A stretch of 64,000 nt of DNA from UBA5734 sp964499985 (GTDB taxonomy: Bacteria > Bacillota > Clostridia > Saccharofermentanales > UBA5734), in assembly GCA_964499985.1 (NCBI GenBank), contig CAZCMX010000001.1, forward strand, positions 1-64,000, given 5' to 3'. The first letter of the stretch is position 1. Each line of letters starts with the position of its first letter. Under the pieces are notes generated by a model, which did no database searches, was not told the DNA's origin, and saw only the letters and a program-made list of their open reading frames with translations. The position numbers and the translations under genes were made by a program. This document shows positions 1-8,931 of the stretch, in pieces.

Positions 1-235
1 ACCGTCAAGCTGATCAATGGCTGCGACTGCAAGAAATCCAGTTCTGACCTGCCTTGCACGGAATTAGATCAAGAGCCAATTCAGGGGCTCCGAGTCACAC
101 AAATTTGTGGTCTGCTGCCCGTTTGCTGGCAGTGGGGTCTTTATTGCCACTCCATGCGGATGAATGGTATCATTTGGCTGTTACCGCTCGCAAAAGCGGG
201 TCTTGATGTGATGTCCAAAAACAGGAGGATCTCCT
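1..235. other. Upstream region of proC, possible end of an earlier gene
   Basis: No complete gene is seen here. Reading frame 3 is open from the window edge to a TGA at 45-47 and encodes a plausible 14-residue tail ending in LQEIQF, so an upstream + strand gene may end here; this is too little to identify it. Frame 1 is open from base 1 into proC, but its translation is cysteine-rich and unlike a protein. A short hairpin (CCGCT at 184-188 with AGCGG at 195-199) lies in the predicted proC leader. Confidence 0.35.
144..173 (+). promoter_or_regulatory. Candidate sigma-A promoter of proC operon
   Basis: TTGCCA at 144-149 and TATCAT at 168-173 are separated by 18 bp, a fair match to the vegetative consensus. 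Transcription would begin near 180, giving a leader of about 55 nt with a small hairpin before the AGGAGG ribosome binding site at 223-228. Both hexamers have mismatches, so this is moderate support only. Confidence 0.45.
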
Positions 236-1045
236 ATGAAATTAGCAGTCATCGGTACCGGACAGATGGGCCAGGCCTTGGTCCATGCCATGATCAGCCA
301 GGCGGTGCTGCCGGCTGCATCTGTTATCTTATATGATGCTCAGGTCGAAAAGGCCCAGGCTTTGGCCGAGACGTTTGGCTGCGAGGTGGCACTCTCCGGA
401 CGAGAGGCAGTCAGTGTTGCCGATGCAGTCCTGCTGGCCGTCAAACCACAGATCCTGAAACTTGTCCTGGAGGATCTGGCTGGAGATTTGCGGGCAGATG
501 CGCTCCTCATATCGATCGCGGCCGGGGTCACTTTGCTCCAGCTGCGCAGCTGGGCCGGACCATCCATTGCCCTGGCCCGGGTCATGCCCAATACACCGGC
601 CATGGTTCACAGTGGCGTCAGTGCAGTCTGCTTTGACCAGGCCAGTGAAGAACTGCAAGCCTGGACGATCAAGCTTCTGGAATCCAGTGGCCTGGTTTTC
701 AAGGTGCCGGAATCCGCCATGGATGCCGTGACCGGGTTGTCCGGCAGTGGACCTGCTTATATCATGCTGGTGATCGAGGCTCTGGCCGATGGCGGAGTCC
801 GTATGGGACTGCCCCGCGACATGGCCCTGCAAATGGCTGCCCAGACCGTCTATGGTTCAGCCAGGCTGGTGCTGGCTACGGGCAAGCATCCGGGGGTCCT
901 CAAGGACCAGGTCTGTTCTCCGGGTGGCACCACGATCGAAGCGGTTGCGACCCTGGAGAAAAATGGCCTGCGCTCCAGCCTGATCGAGGCCGTCACCGCC
1001 GCGACTGAACGGTCGCGTGAGCTGGGCCGGGGGCCGAAAGCTTGA
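236..1045 (+). CDS. proC: Pyrroline-5-carboxylate reductase
   Basis: This cytosolic enzyme reduces 1-pyrroline-5-carboxylate to proline with NAD(P)H, the last step of proline synthesis. The 269-residue product has the usual family length. It opens with a Rossmann dinucleotide-binding motif (VIGTGQMG, residues 5-12). The C-terminal dimerisation domain carries the family signature region around GSGPAYI and SPGGTT. The ATG at 236 follows AGGAGG by 7 nt, which fixes the start. The stop overlaps the first codons of rnhA, so it heads a run of tightly packed genes. Nothing about it looks altered; the assignment is firm from the overall family match. Confidence 0.95.
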   Translation: MKLAVIGTGQMGQALVHAMISQAVLPAASVILYDAQVEKAQALAETFGCEVALSGREAVSVADAVLLAVKPQILKLVLEDLAGDLRADALLISIAAGVTLLQLRSWAGPSIALARVMPNTPAMVHSGVSAVCFDQASEELQAWTIKLLESSGLVFKVPESAMDAVTGLSGSGPAYIMLVIEALADGGVRMGLPRDMALQMAAQTVYGSARLVLATGKHPGVLKDQVCSPGGTTIEAVATLEKNGLRSSLIEAVTAATERSRELGRGPKA

Positions 1046-1047
1046 GT

Positions 1048-1497
1048 ATGCCGCAAGTCGATATCTATACCGATGGTGCCTGCTCAGGCAATCCAGGACC
1101 TGGTGGCTGGGCGGCGATCCTGATTGCCGGAGGCGTCGAAAAGGAAATCTCGGGGGGAGAGGCGGCCACCACCAATAACCGGATGGAGCTGACGGCAGCC
1201 GTCGAGGCTCTGAAAAAGCTGAACCGTCCCTGCCAGGTCCGTCTCTACAGTGACAGTGCCTATCTCGTTTCGGCCTTTAACCAGGGCTGGATCAGGAACT
1301 GGCAAAGAAATGGCTGGCGCAATGCGGCCAATGATCCGGTCAGTAATCCCGATCTCTGGCGGGCACTGCTCGAAGCAGCTCAGCCACATACGGTCGAGTG
1401 GATCAAGGTCAAGGGCCATTCGGATAATGTTTTCAACAATCGCTGCGACAAGCTGGCTGTCGCTGAGATCAAGCGAAGAGGAACCAACAATGCCTGA
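1048..1497 (+). CDS. rnhA: Ribonuclease HI
   Basis: RNase HI cuts the RNA strand of RNA-DNA hybrids such as R-loops and Okazaki primers, using two metal ions. With the ATG at 1048 the protein is 149 residues, close to the E. coli enzyme. The catalytic set is visible: D9 in TDGACSGNPG, E47 in NNRMEL, D69 in YSDSAY and D134 in NRCDKLA, with H124 in KGHSDN. A TTG six bases upstream (1042) overlapping the proC stop is an alternative start; neither has a strong ribosome binding site, so translation is probably coupled to proC. The last 8 nt overlap the next gene. A type 2 enzyme (rnhB) is also encoded at 25179-25820. Confidence 0.95.
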   Translation: MPQVDIYTDGACSGNPGPGGWAAILIAGGVEKEISGGEAATTNNRMELTAAVEALKKLNRPCQVRLYSDSAYLVSAFNQGWIRNWQRNGWRNAANDPVSNPDLWRALLEAAQPHTVEWIKVKGHSDNVFNNRCDKLAVAEIKRRGTNNA

Positions 1498-2053
1498 ATT
1501 TGAACAAGAGTTTCATGAAGAGACCACCGGAATGGACCAGAAATTTGCCGGCCGGGTCTTCCAGGTCGAGGTCCATGATGTCCGCCTGCCGGATGGACGG
1601 ATGGCCAAGCGCGAAATCGTGCGCCACTCCGGCGGCGCCTGTGTGGTGGCCGTGGATGACCAGGAGCATGTCTATCTGGTCCGCCAATACCGCAAGCCCT
1701 ATGACACCGAGCTGCTCGAGCTACCGGCCGGTAAGCTTGAGCCTGCTGAGGATCCTCTGGCTTGTGCCACCCGGGAGCTGACCGAGGAAACCGGCATGAC
1801 TGCCCAATCGATTGAGTGGCTGGCTACCGTTTACCCATCGCCAGGCTATTGCAGCGAAACCCTGTCGATCTATCTGGCGACTGGCCTGAGCTATGGCCAG
1901 AGCAATCTCGATGATGGTGAGTTTCTCAGCGTCCATCCATTTCTGCTCACGGAGGCGCTGGCCATGGTGGACCGCGGGGAAATCCGCGATGCCAAGACGG
2001 TGATCGGCCTGCTGCGCGCCCAGCGGGTCCTTTTAGCCCGCAAGGGGACCTGA
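1490..2053 (+). CDS. nudF: NUDIX hydrolase, ADP-ribose pyrophosphatase type
   Basis: This is a 187-residue NUDIX hydrolase predicted to split ADP-ribose to AMP and ribose 5-phosphate. The full Nudix box is present, starting GKLEPAEDP and running through REL-EE-G, which holds the metal-binding glutamates. The stretch before it (VRQYRKPYDTELLELPAG) is typical of the ADP-ribose pyrophosphatase subgroup. The frame stays open well upstream inside rnhA, but the ATG at 1490 is preceded by GAAGAGGA and gives the expected N-terminus. It overlaps rnhA by 8 nt and ends 3 nt before ftsK. Substrate is inferred from the subgroup; other nucleoside diphosphate sugars are possible. Confidence 0.85.
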   Translation: MPEFEQEFHEETTGMDQKFAGRVFQVEVHDVRLPDGRMAKREIVRHSGGACVVAVDDQEHVYLVRQYRKPYDTELLELPAGKLEPAEDPLACATRELTEETGMTAQSIEWLATVYPSPGYCSETLSIYLATGLSYGQSNLDDGEFLSVHPFLLTEALAMVDRGEIRDAKTVIGLLRAQRVLLARKGT

Positions 2054-2056
2054 ACC

Positions 2057-4834
2057 TTGGCCAACCGCAAACCGGTCAATCATCACCAAGAGCTGACCGC
2101 GGTAGTCTTGCTGGCTATAGCGATCCTGTTCGGCGCCGCGTATTATTGGCCAGCAGCCAAAACTGGCTGGCTGGGCGGTCTGCTATACGATCTGGGACGC
2201 GGCTTATTTGGCGTAGCCGCCTATTTGCTGCCGCCCTTGCTCTTGTTTTTTGCGATTGAATTTTTGCTGGGCAAAAATCAGCGCCAGGCCAATTACCGCA
2301 TGACCTTTGTGGCAGGCCTGGTTCTGGTGCTCACTTCAGTCCTGCATCTGGTCACGGTTGACCAGCTGGTCCTGCAAGCTAGGTTTGTCAACGCGAATGG
2401 CGATGCCAGTGCCCTCCAGGCCTTAGCCGAGCTCTACCGGACCGGGATGGACCCGGCGCTGGCTGGGGAAGGGCTGGTCCTGAGTGGCGGACTGGCCAGC
2501 GGGATTCTGGCCCAAGCCATGCTGGCGATTGCCGGACCCGTTGGCGCTCTGATCCTGACCATCGCGATGGTCATGGCCATTGTGGTTCTGATCTTCAATG
2601 TTTCCTATACCCAGACCGTCCAGTCAACCGCGGCGGTCATCAAACGGACAGGCAGCAAAATGGACCAGGCCATCCGCCAGGGTCTTGAGCAGGCCCGGTT
2701 GAACGAAGAGCTCGCGCCCAGAGACAGAGCCAGGGTCGCCGAGCCAGAATCCTACGACATTGAGCTGACGTCCCGTACATCTGAAGAAACACGACGGTCC
2801 CTGCTCCAGGGCTGGCACGATTTCTGGCAGCGGCGTCAGACGCAGCAGCCTGAGGTTGCTGCTTTTCCTGAGGATCCCGGCTCGGGCGGATTTGTCACGG
2901 TCGCTGGTTCCTCTGGAGCCCCCGGGCCAGACCTTTCTGAAGACGAAGCCAAGGTCGCCCAGTTTGTCTCGGAAGCCAAGCTGCCTTTCACCATCCAGAA
3001 GGATAGAAATGGCTTCCTGACGATCGCTCCCATTGAATCCGAGGCAGCGGCGAAACCGGAGCAAGTGGAACCCTCGCGGTCTGTACAGCCAATGCCGGCC
3101 CCACCCGCCGCGCCGGAAGTTTTTCCTGAACCGGCGTCCTCTGAACCGGTGCTCCCTGTGCCAGCCTTGCCGGAAATCAAGCTTCCCGAAATTCCCAGAC
3201 AACCTGATCCAGTATCCGACCGGTCGCATTGGACGGATCGTTCGACCCCTGAGCCGCCTGCGTTCCAGCCAGCCCATGCTCCCGTCAAACGCCAGGCCGC
3301 CGTGGGACCGGATGGCCAGCTGCACCTGGTGGTTCCTTACGAAGCGCCACCCCTGACCTTGCTGCGGGAAGATCACCTGACGCAGTCGATCAATAATAGC
3401 CATCAATCGATCCAGCTGCTTGGACATAAGCTGGAAAAGACCCTCGAAAGCTTTGGTGTCACGGCCAAGGTGATCAATTTCACGACCGGGCCCACGATCA
3501 CCCGGTTTGAATTGTCTCCTGGCCCGGGCGTCAAGGTCAGCAAGATCGTCAATCTGGCCGATGACATCGCCCTCAACCTGGCTGCCATGGGCGTTCGTAT
3601 CGAAGCGCCCATTCCTGGCAAGGCTGCCATCGGGATTGAGATTCCCAATAAGGAGACCATCCCGGTATTGCTGCGCAGCCTGATCGATTCCCCGGAATTC
3701 CGCCAGGCCAAATCACCACTGACAGCAGCGATTGGCCGCGATATCCAGGGCAATCCTCTGCTTTGCGACCTGACCCGGATGCCGCATATGCTGATCGCCG
3801 GGGCCACCGGTTCTGGCAAATCGGTCTGTATCAACTCGATTTTGATGAGCATTCTGTTCAAGGCCTCGCCGGATGAGGTCAAGATGCTGATGATCGACCC
3901 GAAGGTCGTCGAGCTGAACATCTATAATGGGATCCCGCACCTGATCCATCCGGTCGTGACTGATCCGAAGAAAGCCGCCGGAACGCTGCAGTGGGCGGTC
4001 AATGAAATGGTCCGCCGCTACAGTTTGTTTGCAGAAAAATCGGTGCGTGATATCAGCTCCTACAATGCATCGGTTGGTTTTGGCCTGGAGGGGGAAGAGG
4101 AAGAAGAGAAGCTGCCTCTGATTCTTCTGGTGATTGACGAATTGTCTGACCTGATGGCGACCACCCCGACCGAAGTCGAGGATGCGATCGCGCGCCTGAC
4201 AGCCATGGCACGGGCAGCAGGGATCCATCTGATTATCGCCACCCAGCGGCCTTCGGTGGATGTCATCACCGGTGTCATCAAGGCCAATATCCCGTCGCGA
4301 ATCGCCTTTGCCGTCGCTTCACAAGTGGATTCCCGGACCATTCTCGACATGGCGGGGGCCGAAAAGCTGCTGGGCAAGGGCGATATGCTCTATTATCCGC
4401 AAAGTGCCGCCAAACCGATCCGCGGCCAGGGGGCATTCATCACGGATGCCGAGGTGGAACGGATCATCGGCCATATCAAGAGCCTGCACCAGTCCAGCTA
4501 TGACCAGAAGGTCGCCGATGCGATTTCGACGGCTGCTGTTGCCAATGGCCGCAAAGACAAGGATAAAGACAAGGACGACGGTGATAGCGACGAGCTGCTG
4601 CCCCAGGCCCTGCAGATCTGTGTCGAAACCGGCTATGCCTCGGTTTCCCTGCTGCAGCGGCGGATGACGGTCGGCTATCCCCGGGCTGCCCGCCTGATTG
4701 ACCGCATGCATGAGCTGGGCTATATCGGCGGCTTTGAAGGCAGCAAACCACGCAAAATCCTGATCACACTGAACCAGCTCATGGAAATGCAAATGAAAGC
4801 TCAGACCGATGCGTCTGACGAGGACCTGATATGA
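2057..4834 (+). CDS. ftsK: DNA translocase FtsK/SpoIIIE
   Basis: This septum-anchored DNA pump clears chromosomes from the closing division or sporulation septum. The 925-residue protein has the standard order: about four hydrophobic segments within residues 15-190, a charged and then proline/glutamate-rich linker (roughly 215-420), the motor domain with Walker A GATGSGKS near residue 580 and Walker B in LLVIDEL, and a winged-helix gamma domain at the C-terminus that would read polarity sequences (about 850-910). A lysine/aspartate run (KDKDKDKDD) forms the hinge before gamma. The start is TTG at 2057, with GGGGA just upstream. The stop overlaps the next ATG by 4 nt. Whether it serves division, sporulation or both cannot be told from sequence. 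Confidence 0.96.
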   Translation: MANRKPVNHHQELTAVVLLAIAILFGAAYYWPAAKTGWLGGLLYDLGRGLFGVAAYLLPPLLLFFAIEFLLGKNQRQANYRMTFVAGLVLVLTSVLHLVTVDQLVLQARFVNANGDASALQALAELYRTGMDPALAGEGLVLSGGLASGILAQAMLAIAGPVGALILTIAMVMAIVVLIFNVSYTQTVQSTAAVIKRTGSKMDQAIRQGLEQARLNEELAPRDRARVAEPESYDIELTSRTSEETRRSLLQGWHDFWQRRQTQQPEVAAFPEDPGSGGFVTVAGSSGAPGPDLSEDEAKVAQFVSEAKLPFTIQKDRNGFLTIAPIESEAAAKPEQVEPSRSVQPMPAPPAAPEVFPEPASSEPVLPVPALPEIKLPEIPRQPDPVSDRSHWTDRSTPEPPAFQPAHAPVKRQAAVGPDGQLHLVVPYEAPPLTLLREDHLTQSINNSHQSIQLLGHKLEKTLESFGVTAKVINFTTGPTITRFELSPGPGVKVSKIVNLADDIALNLAAMGVRIEAPIPGKAAIGIEIPNKETIPVLLRSLIDSPEFRQAKSPLTAAIGRDIQGNPLLCDLTRMPHMLIAGATGSGKSVCINSILMSILFKASPDEVKMLMIDPKVVELNIYNGIPHLIHPVVTDPKKAAGTLQWAVNEMVRRYSLFAEKSVRDISSYNASVGFGLEGEEEEEKLPLILLVIDELSDLMATTPTEVEDAIARLTAMARAAGIHLIIATQRPSVDVITGVIKANIPSRIAFAVASQVDSRTILDMAGAEKLLGKGDMLYYPQSAAKPIRGQGAFITDAEVERIIGHIKSLHQSSYDQKVADAISTAAVANGRKDKDKDKDDGDSDELLPQALQICVETGYASVSLLQRRMTVGYPRAARLIDRMHELGYIGGFEGSKPRKILITLNQLMEMQMKAQTDASDEDLI

Positions 4835-6894
4835 CAATGATTCCCCTGACACGAACCGAAATGCTGGACCGTGGCTGGGATGAACTGGATTTCCTGTTCA
4901 TTACCGGTGACGCCTATGTCGACCATCCCAGTTTTGGTGCCGCTCTGATTGGCCGCCTCCTGGAGCAGGAGGGCTACCGGATCGGCATCATCGCCCAGCC
5001 CTCACTGCAGGACCCCCAGGCTTTGCTGACCTTGGGCAAACCACGCCTGGCCGTCCTTGTCTCGGCTGGCGTGGTCGATTCGATGGTCAACAATTATACC
5101 GCTGCCCGCAAGCCCCGCTCAGATGACCGCTATTCCCCGGGTGGCCAGGGCGGCAAGAGACCGGACCGGACCTTGATCCGCTACTGCAATCTGGTTCGCG
5201 AGCAGTTGGGTGATGTGCCGCTGGTGATCGGCGGCGTCGAAGCCAGCCTGCGCCGGTTTGCCCATTATGACTATTGGGACCATACCGTCCGCCGCTCCAT
5301 CCTGCAGGACACCCAGGCCGACCTGCTGGTCTATGGCATGGGCGAACGGGCCATTCTCCAGATCGCCAGCCTGCTCGAGAAGGGTGTTCCCATCCACAAG
5401 ATCAATAAGATCGCCGGAACCTGCATCCTGGCCCGACCGGACCGTTTGCCGTCCGAGCTCCAGGAGTTCATCGCTGCGGCGGCTGATTTCAGATTCACTG
5501 ACTGGGCAGGAGACCGGCAGAAATTGCTCGAGCAGCCATTTCCGGAGAATGATTCCTTTATCCTGCTGCCTGGCTTCAAGGAAGTCAGCCAGGACAAATG
5601 GCTCTATGCGGCGGCCTTCCGCCAGCAATATCATGAGCAGGCCCCCGGCGATGGCAAGACCCTGGTCCAGCGCCACAGCGACCGCTATCTGGTCCAGAAC
5701 CCGCCGCAACCGGCTCTGGTGACGAAGGAATTGGACCGCGTCTTCAATATGCCCTTTTCACGCAAGCCCCACCCCTCCTATGCTGCGATGGGTGGCGTGC
5801 CGGCGATCGAGGAGGTCCGCTTTTCGATCAACAGTCACCGTGGCTGCTATGGCGGCTGCCATTTTTGTGCCATCACCTTCCATCATGGCCGGATTGTCAC
5901 CCGGCGCAGTGAGGCTTCGATTCTCAAGGAGGCCCAGACTCTGATCGAAGATCCGGACTTCAAGGGTTATATCCATGACCTCGGTGGCCCGACAGCCAAT
6001 TTTTTCGAGCCGGGTTGTGCCAGGCAGGAAAAAGGCCGGATCTGCAAGGATCGCCAGTGCATCACACCAACCCCTTGCCCGGCCCTCAGGACCGACCACC
6101 GGTCCTATCTGGCCATTTTAAAGCAGGTCCGTGAACTCAAGGGTGTGAAAAAGGTCTTCATCCGGTCCGGGATCCGGTTTGACACGGTCCTGATGGATGA
6201 AAAATCGGGATTTCTCGAGGAAGTCTGCCGCCACCATGTCAGTGGCCAGCTGAAAGTGGCTCCGGAGCATATCAGTGAGGGGACATTGCGGGCGATGGGC
6301 AAGCCCGGACCGGCAGTTTACCAGAAATTCAAGCAACAGTATGAGCAGATCAATGCCCGGTTGGGGAAGAAGCAATTTCTGGTGCCTTACCTGATTTCAG
6401 GCCATCCCGGCACCAGCCTCGAGGATGCGATCGAGCTGGCCCTTTATATCAAGGCCAATCGCGTGGTCCCGGAGCAGGTCCAGGATTTTTATCCGACTCC
6501 GGGTACGGTGTCCACGACCATGTATTATACTGGCCTTGACCCCGAAACCCTGTTGCCCATCCATGTCCCGGACCTGGCGGAAAAGCGCCTGCAGCGGGCT
6601 TTACTGCAATATGCCAAGCCCAAATACCATCCCCTGGCCCTGCAGGCTTTGCAGAAGGCCGGGCGGACCGACCTGATCGGCTACGGACCAGATTGCCTGG
6701 TTCCACCCAAACCATATGCCACAAAGCAACCGATTGATCCAACCCATGCAAAAAGGGAGGCAAACAGCCATGAGCACCATGATTCGCGGCAAGGAACTCG
6801 CCGCCAAGCTGCGCAGCCAGCTGGCCGAAAAAGTCCGGGAGACGTACGCAAGGACGGGCAAAAGGCCCGGTCTGGCCGTCGTCCAGGTCGGTGA
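4831..6894 (+). CDS. YgiQ-family radical SAM protein
   Basis: This 687-residue protein belongs to the YgiQ family of radical SAM enzymes, whose reaction is not established. A B12-binding-like/N-terminal UPF0313 region is followed by the iron-sulfur motif C-X3-C-X2-C at residues 339, 343 and 346 (GCYGGCHFC) and the conserved C-terminal part that ends near LIGYGPDCLVPP. After that comes a polar, Arg/Gly/Lys-rich tail. That tail is encoded in a different frame over the first 125 nt of folD, an unusually long overlap. The gene begins within the ftsK stop (ATGA), so the two are translationally coupled. The family call is firm; its physiological role is unknown. Confidence 0.9.
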   Translation: MTMIPLTRTEMLDRGWDELDFLFITGDAYVDHPSFGAALIGRLLEQEGYRIGIIAQPSLQDPQALLTLGKPRLAVLVSAGVVDSMVNNYTAARKPRSDDRYSPGGQGGKRPDRTLIRYCNLVREQLGDVPLVIGGVEASLRRFAHYDYWDHTVRRSILQDTQADLLVYGMGERAILQIASLLEKGVPIHKINKIAGTCILARPDRLPSELQEFIAAAADFRFTDWAGDRQKLLEQPFPENDSFILLPGFKEVSQDKWLYAAAFRQQYHEQAPGDGKTLVQRHSDRYLVQNPPQPALVTKELDRVFNMPFSRKPHPSYAAMGGVPAIEEVRFSINSHRGCYGGCHFCAITFHHGRIVTRRSEASILKEAQTLIEDPDFKGYIHDLGGPTANFFEPGCARQEKGRICKDRQCITPTPCPALRTDHRSYLAILKQVRELKGVKKVFIRSGIRFDTVLMDEKSGFLEEVCRHHVSGQLKVAPEHISEGTLRAMGKPGPAVYQKFKQQYEQINARLGKKQFLVPYLISGHPGTSLEDAIELALYIKANRVVPEQVQDFYPTPGTVSTTMYYTGLDPETLLPIHVPDLAEKRLQRALLQYAKPKYHPLALQALQKAGRTDLIGYGPDCLVPPKPYATKQPIDPTHAKREANSHEHHDSRQGTRRQAAQPAGRKSPGDVRKDGQKARSGRRPGR

Positions 6895-7630
6895 AGATCC
6901 GGCTTCATCGATTTATGTCAATAATAAGAAGAAGGCCTGTGAGGAAGCCGGTTTATTGTCCTTTGGCTATCGCTTGCCGGCCGATATCGAGGAGCATGAG
7001 CTTCTGGAGCTGATCGACCAGCTCAATGGCGATCCTTCGGTGCATGGCATCCTCTGCCAGCTGCCCCTGCCGGCCCAGATCAGCGAATTCAAGGTGATCA
7101 ATGCGATTGATCCCCAAAAGGATGTCGATGGCTTCCATCCATTCAATGTCGGGCTGCTCTCGCTGGGCAAGGAGGGTCTGGTTTCCTGCACCCCGGCTGG
7201 TGTGCTGGCGATGCTCAAAGCTTATGACATCCCTCTGACCGGTGCTAATTGTGTCATTGTCGGCCGCAGCAATATTGTCGGCAAGCCGGTCGCCCAGCTG
7301 ATGCTCAAGGAGCATTGCACGGTGACCATCACCCATTCCAGAACCCGTGATCTGGCTGCGGTCTGCCGGCAGGCCGATATCCTGATCGCGGCGATTGGCC
7401 GGCCGGAAATGATCACCGCCGACTATGTCAAGCCGGGCGCCGTGGTCATCGACGTCGGGATCAACCGCAATGCCGCGGGCAAGGTGGTCGGTGACGTTGA
7501 TTTTGCCAGCGTCGAGCCGGTCGCTGCAGCGATTTCGCCTGTACCGGGCGGAGTCGGGCCGATGACCATCGCGATGCTGCTGGAAAATACCTGGCAAGCC
7601 TTCCTCAGGCAGGAAGGAATCCAGGCATGA
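6770..7630 (+). CDS. folD: Bifunctional methylenetetrahydrofolate dehydrogenase/cyclohydrolase
   Basis: FolD interconverts 5,10-methylene-, 5,10-methenyl- and 10-formyl-tetrahydrofolate, feeding one-carbon units to purines and formyl-Met-tRNA. The 286-residue protein shows the catalytic-site region around SIYVNNKKKAC, the VDGFHP motif, the dinucleotide-binding segment VGRSNIVGKPVA and the hallmark PGGVGPMT near the C-terminus. The ATG at 6770 follows AAAAGGGAGG and matches the family N-terminus; an in-frame ATG at 6716 would add 18 unrelated residues. Its start lies inside the last 125 nt of ygiQ. Its stop overlaps the cinA start by 4 nt. It complements glyA (33449) in the one-carbon network. 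Confidence 0.96.
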   Translation: MSTMIRGKELAAKLRSQLAEKVRETYARTGKRPGLAVVQVGEDPASSIYVNNKKKACEEAGLLSFGYRLPADIEEHELLELIDQLNGDPSVHGILCQLPLPAQISEFKVINAIDPQKDVDGFHPFNVGLLSLGKEGLVSCTPAGVLAMLKAYDIPLTGANCVIVGRSNIVGKPVAQLMLKEHCTVTITHSRTRDLAAVCRQADILIAAIGRPEMITADYVKPGAVVIDVGINRNAAGKVVGDVDFASVEPVAAAISPVPGGVGPMTIAMLLENTWQAFLRQEGIQA

Positions 7631-8931
7631 GTCCTTTGAACAATCCAGAAACCCCAAACCAGGATCAGTCTGCCCCGCATCCGATCCGGAACGGGGAGAT
7701 CCTTTGTGTCGGGACAGAATTGCTTCTGGGCCAGATCATTAATACCAATGCCGCCTGGCTGGCCCGTCAGCTGACCTTGCTGGGGATTTCCTCCTATTAC
7801 CAGACGGTGGTCGGTGACAATCCCGAGCGGACCAGCCAAGCCATGACGACTGCGGCCAGCCGTTCGGACCTGATCGTGGTCACTGGCGGCCTGGGACCGA
7901 CCGCGGATGACCTGACCATGAGCATTGCAGCCCAGGTGGCCGGGCAAAGCCTGGTCATGCATGCCGAAAGCCGGGCGGCCATCGCCGACTACTTTCACCG
8001 GCTCGGCCGCCTGACCGTGACCGAGAACAACTGGAAGCAGGCCATGCTGCCCGAAAAGGCCCGAGTGATGCCCAATCACAATGGCACAGCCCCCGGGGCG
8101 ATTCTTGAATTTGAGTATAACGGTCAGCCCAAGGTCATGATCCTCCTGCCTGGACCACCCTCGGAAATGAACCTGATGTTTCAGGAGTCCGCCGCACCCT
8201 ACCTGGAATTGCGTACGTCCACACGGTTCCGCCATCATTTTGTCCGCCTGATCGGGATCGGTGAATCTGCAGCCGAGACCTTGCTCAGGGATTTGATCGA
8301 CCAGCAGCAGAATCCGACCCTGGCGCCCTATGCGTCTGAAGGAGAAGTCATGTTCCGGGTCACCCAGCTGGTCCATTCTGACAGTGAACCGGATAATACG
8401 GCCGGCTTACTGGCAGAAATCCAAAGCCGGGTAGGGGAATACATCTATGAAATGGGTCCCCGGACCATGCCAGTCGTGGTCAAGGACTTGCTCTTGCAGC
8501 AAAACCTGACCATCAGCTTCGCCGAATCGTGCACAGCCGGCCTGGTTGCTGCGACCTTTGGCGAGATTGCCGGCGTTTCGGCGGTCTTCAAGGGCAGTGT
8601 GGTCGCCTATGCCAATGATGTGAAAATCAACCAGCTCCATGTCCCCGCTGAATTGCTGGCCACCCATGGTGCGGTCAGTGAAGAAGTCGCCATTGCCATG
8701 GCGACAGGATGTCGTGATGTCATGAATACGGATCTGGCCGTCTCTGTGACGGGCGTCGCCGGTCCGGACGGCGGCACGGCCGAAAAACCGGTTGGCCTTG
8801 TCTATCTGGCGGTCGCCAGCCCGCGGGGCGTGACCGTGCGCCGGCTGCAGATTCCGGGCAACCGGGCTCGCGTCCGCAAGGTCTCGACTTTGAATGCCTT
8901 TGACCTGGCGCGGCGGGAATTGCTGCCATGA
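7627..8931 (+). CDS. cinA: CinA-like nicotinamide-nucleotide amidase
   Basis: This is a two-domain CinA protein of 434 residues. The N-terminal half is a molybdopterin-binding (COG1058) domain with ILCVGTELLLGQI and the glycine-rich VVTGGLGPT. The C-terminal third is the PncC domain that deamidates nicotinamide mononucleotide, recognisable by FAESCTAGLV and SVTGVAGPDGG. The role in NAD salvage is known for the family; a role in competence is historical for Bacillus and cannot be judged here. The gene overlaps both neighbours by 4 nt (folD upstream, murJ downstream). In many Firmicutes cinA directly precedes recA; here murJ sits between them. Confidence 0.94.
   Translation: MSPLNNPETPNQDQSAPHPIRNGEILCVGTELLLGQIINTNAAWLARQLTLLGISSYYQTVVGDNPERTSQAMTTAASRSDLIVVTGGLGPTADDLTMSIAAQVAGQSLVMHAESRAAIADYFHRLGRLTVTENNWKQAMLPEKARVMPNHNGTAPGAILEFEYNGQPKVMILLPGPPSEMNLMFQESAAPYLELRTSTRFRHHFVRLIGIGESAAETLLRDLIDQQQNPTLAPYASEGEVMFRVTQLVHSDSEPDNTAGLLAEIQSRVGEYIYEMGPRTMPVVVKDLLLQQNLTISFAESCTAGLVAATFGEIAGVSAVFKGSVVAYANDVKINQLHVPAELLATHGAVSEEVAIAMATGCRDVMNTDLAVSVTGVAGPDGGTAEKPVGLVYLAVASPRGVTVRRLQIPGNRARVRKVSTLNAFDLARRELLP

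Noticed and set aside
2624..3427. Minus-strand open frame opposite the ftsK linker
   Set aside because: The Arg/Gly-rich translation mirrors the Pro/Glu-rich linker codons of ftsK; no start signal is present.
7423..8376. Minus-strand open frame (317 codons) opposite folD and cinA
   Set aside because: It crosses the folD/cinA junction in antisense; composition is typical of a shadow frame.
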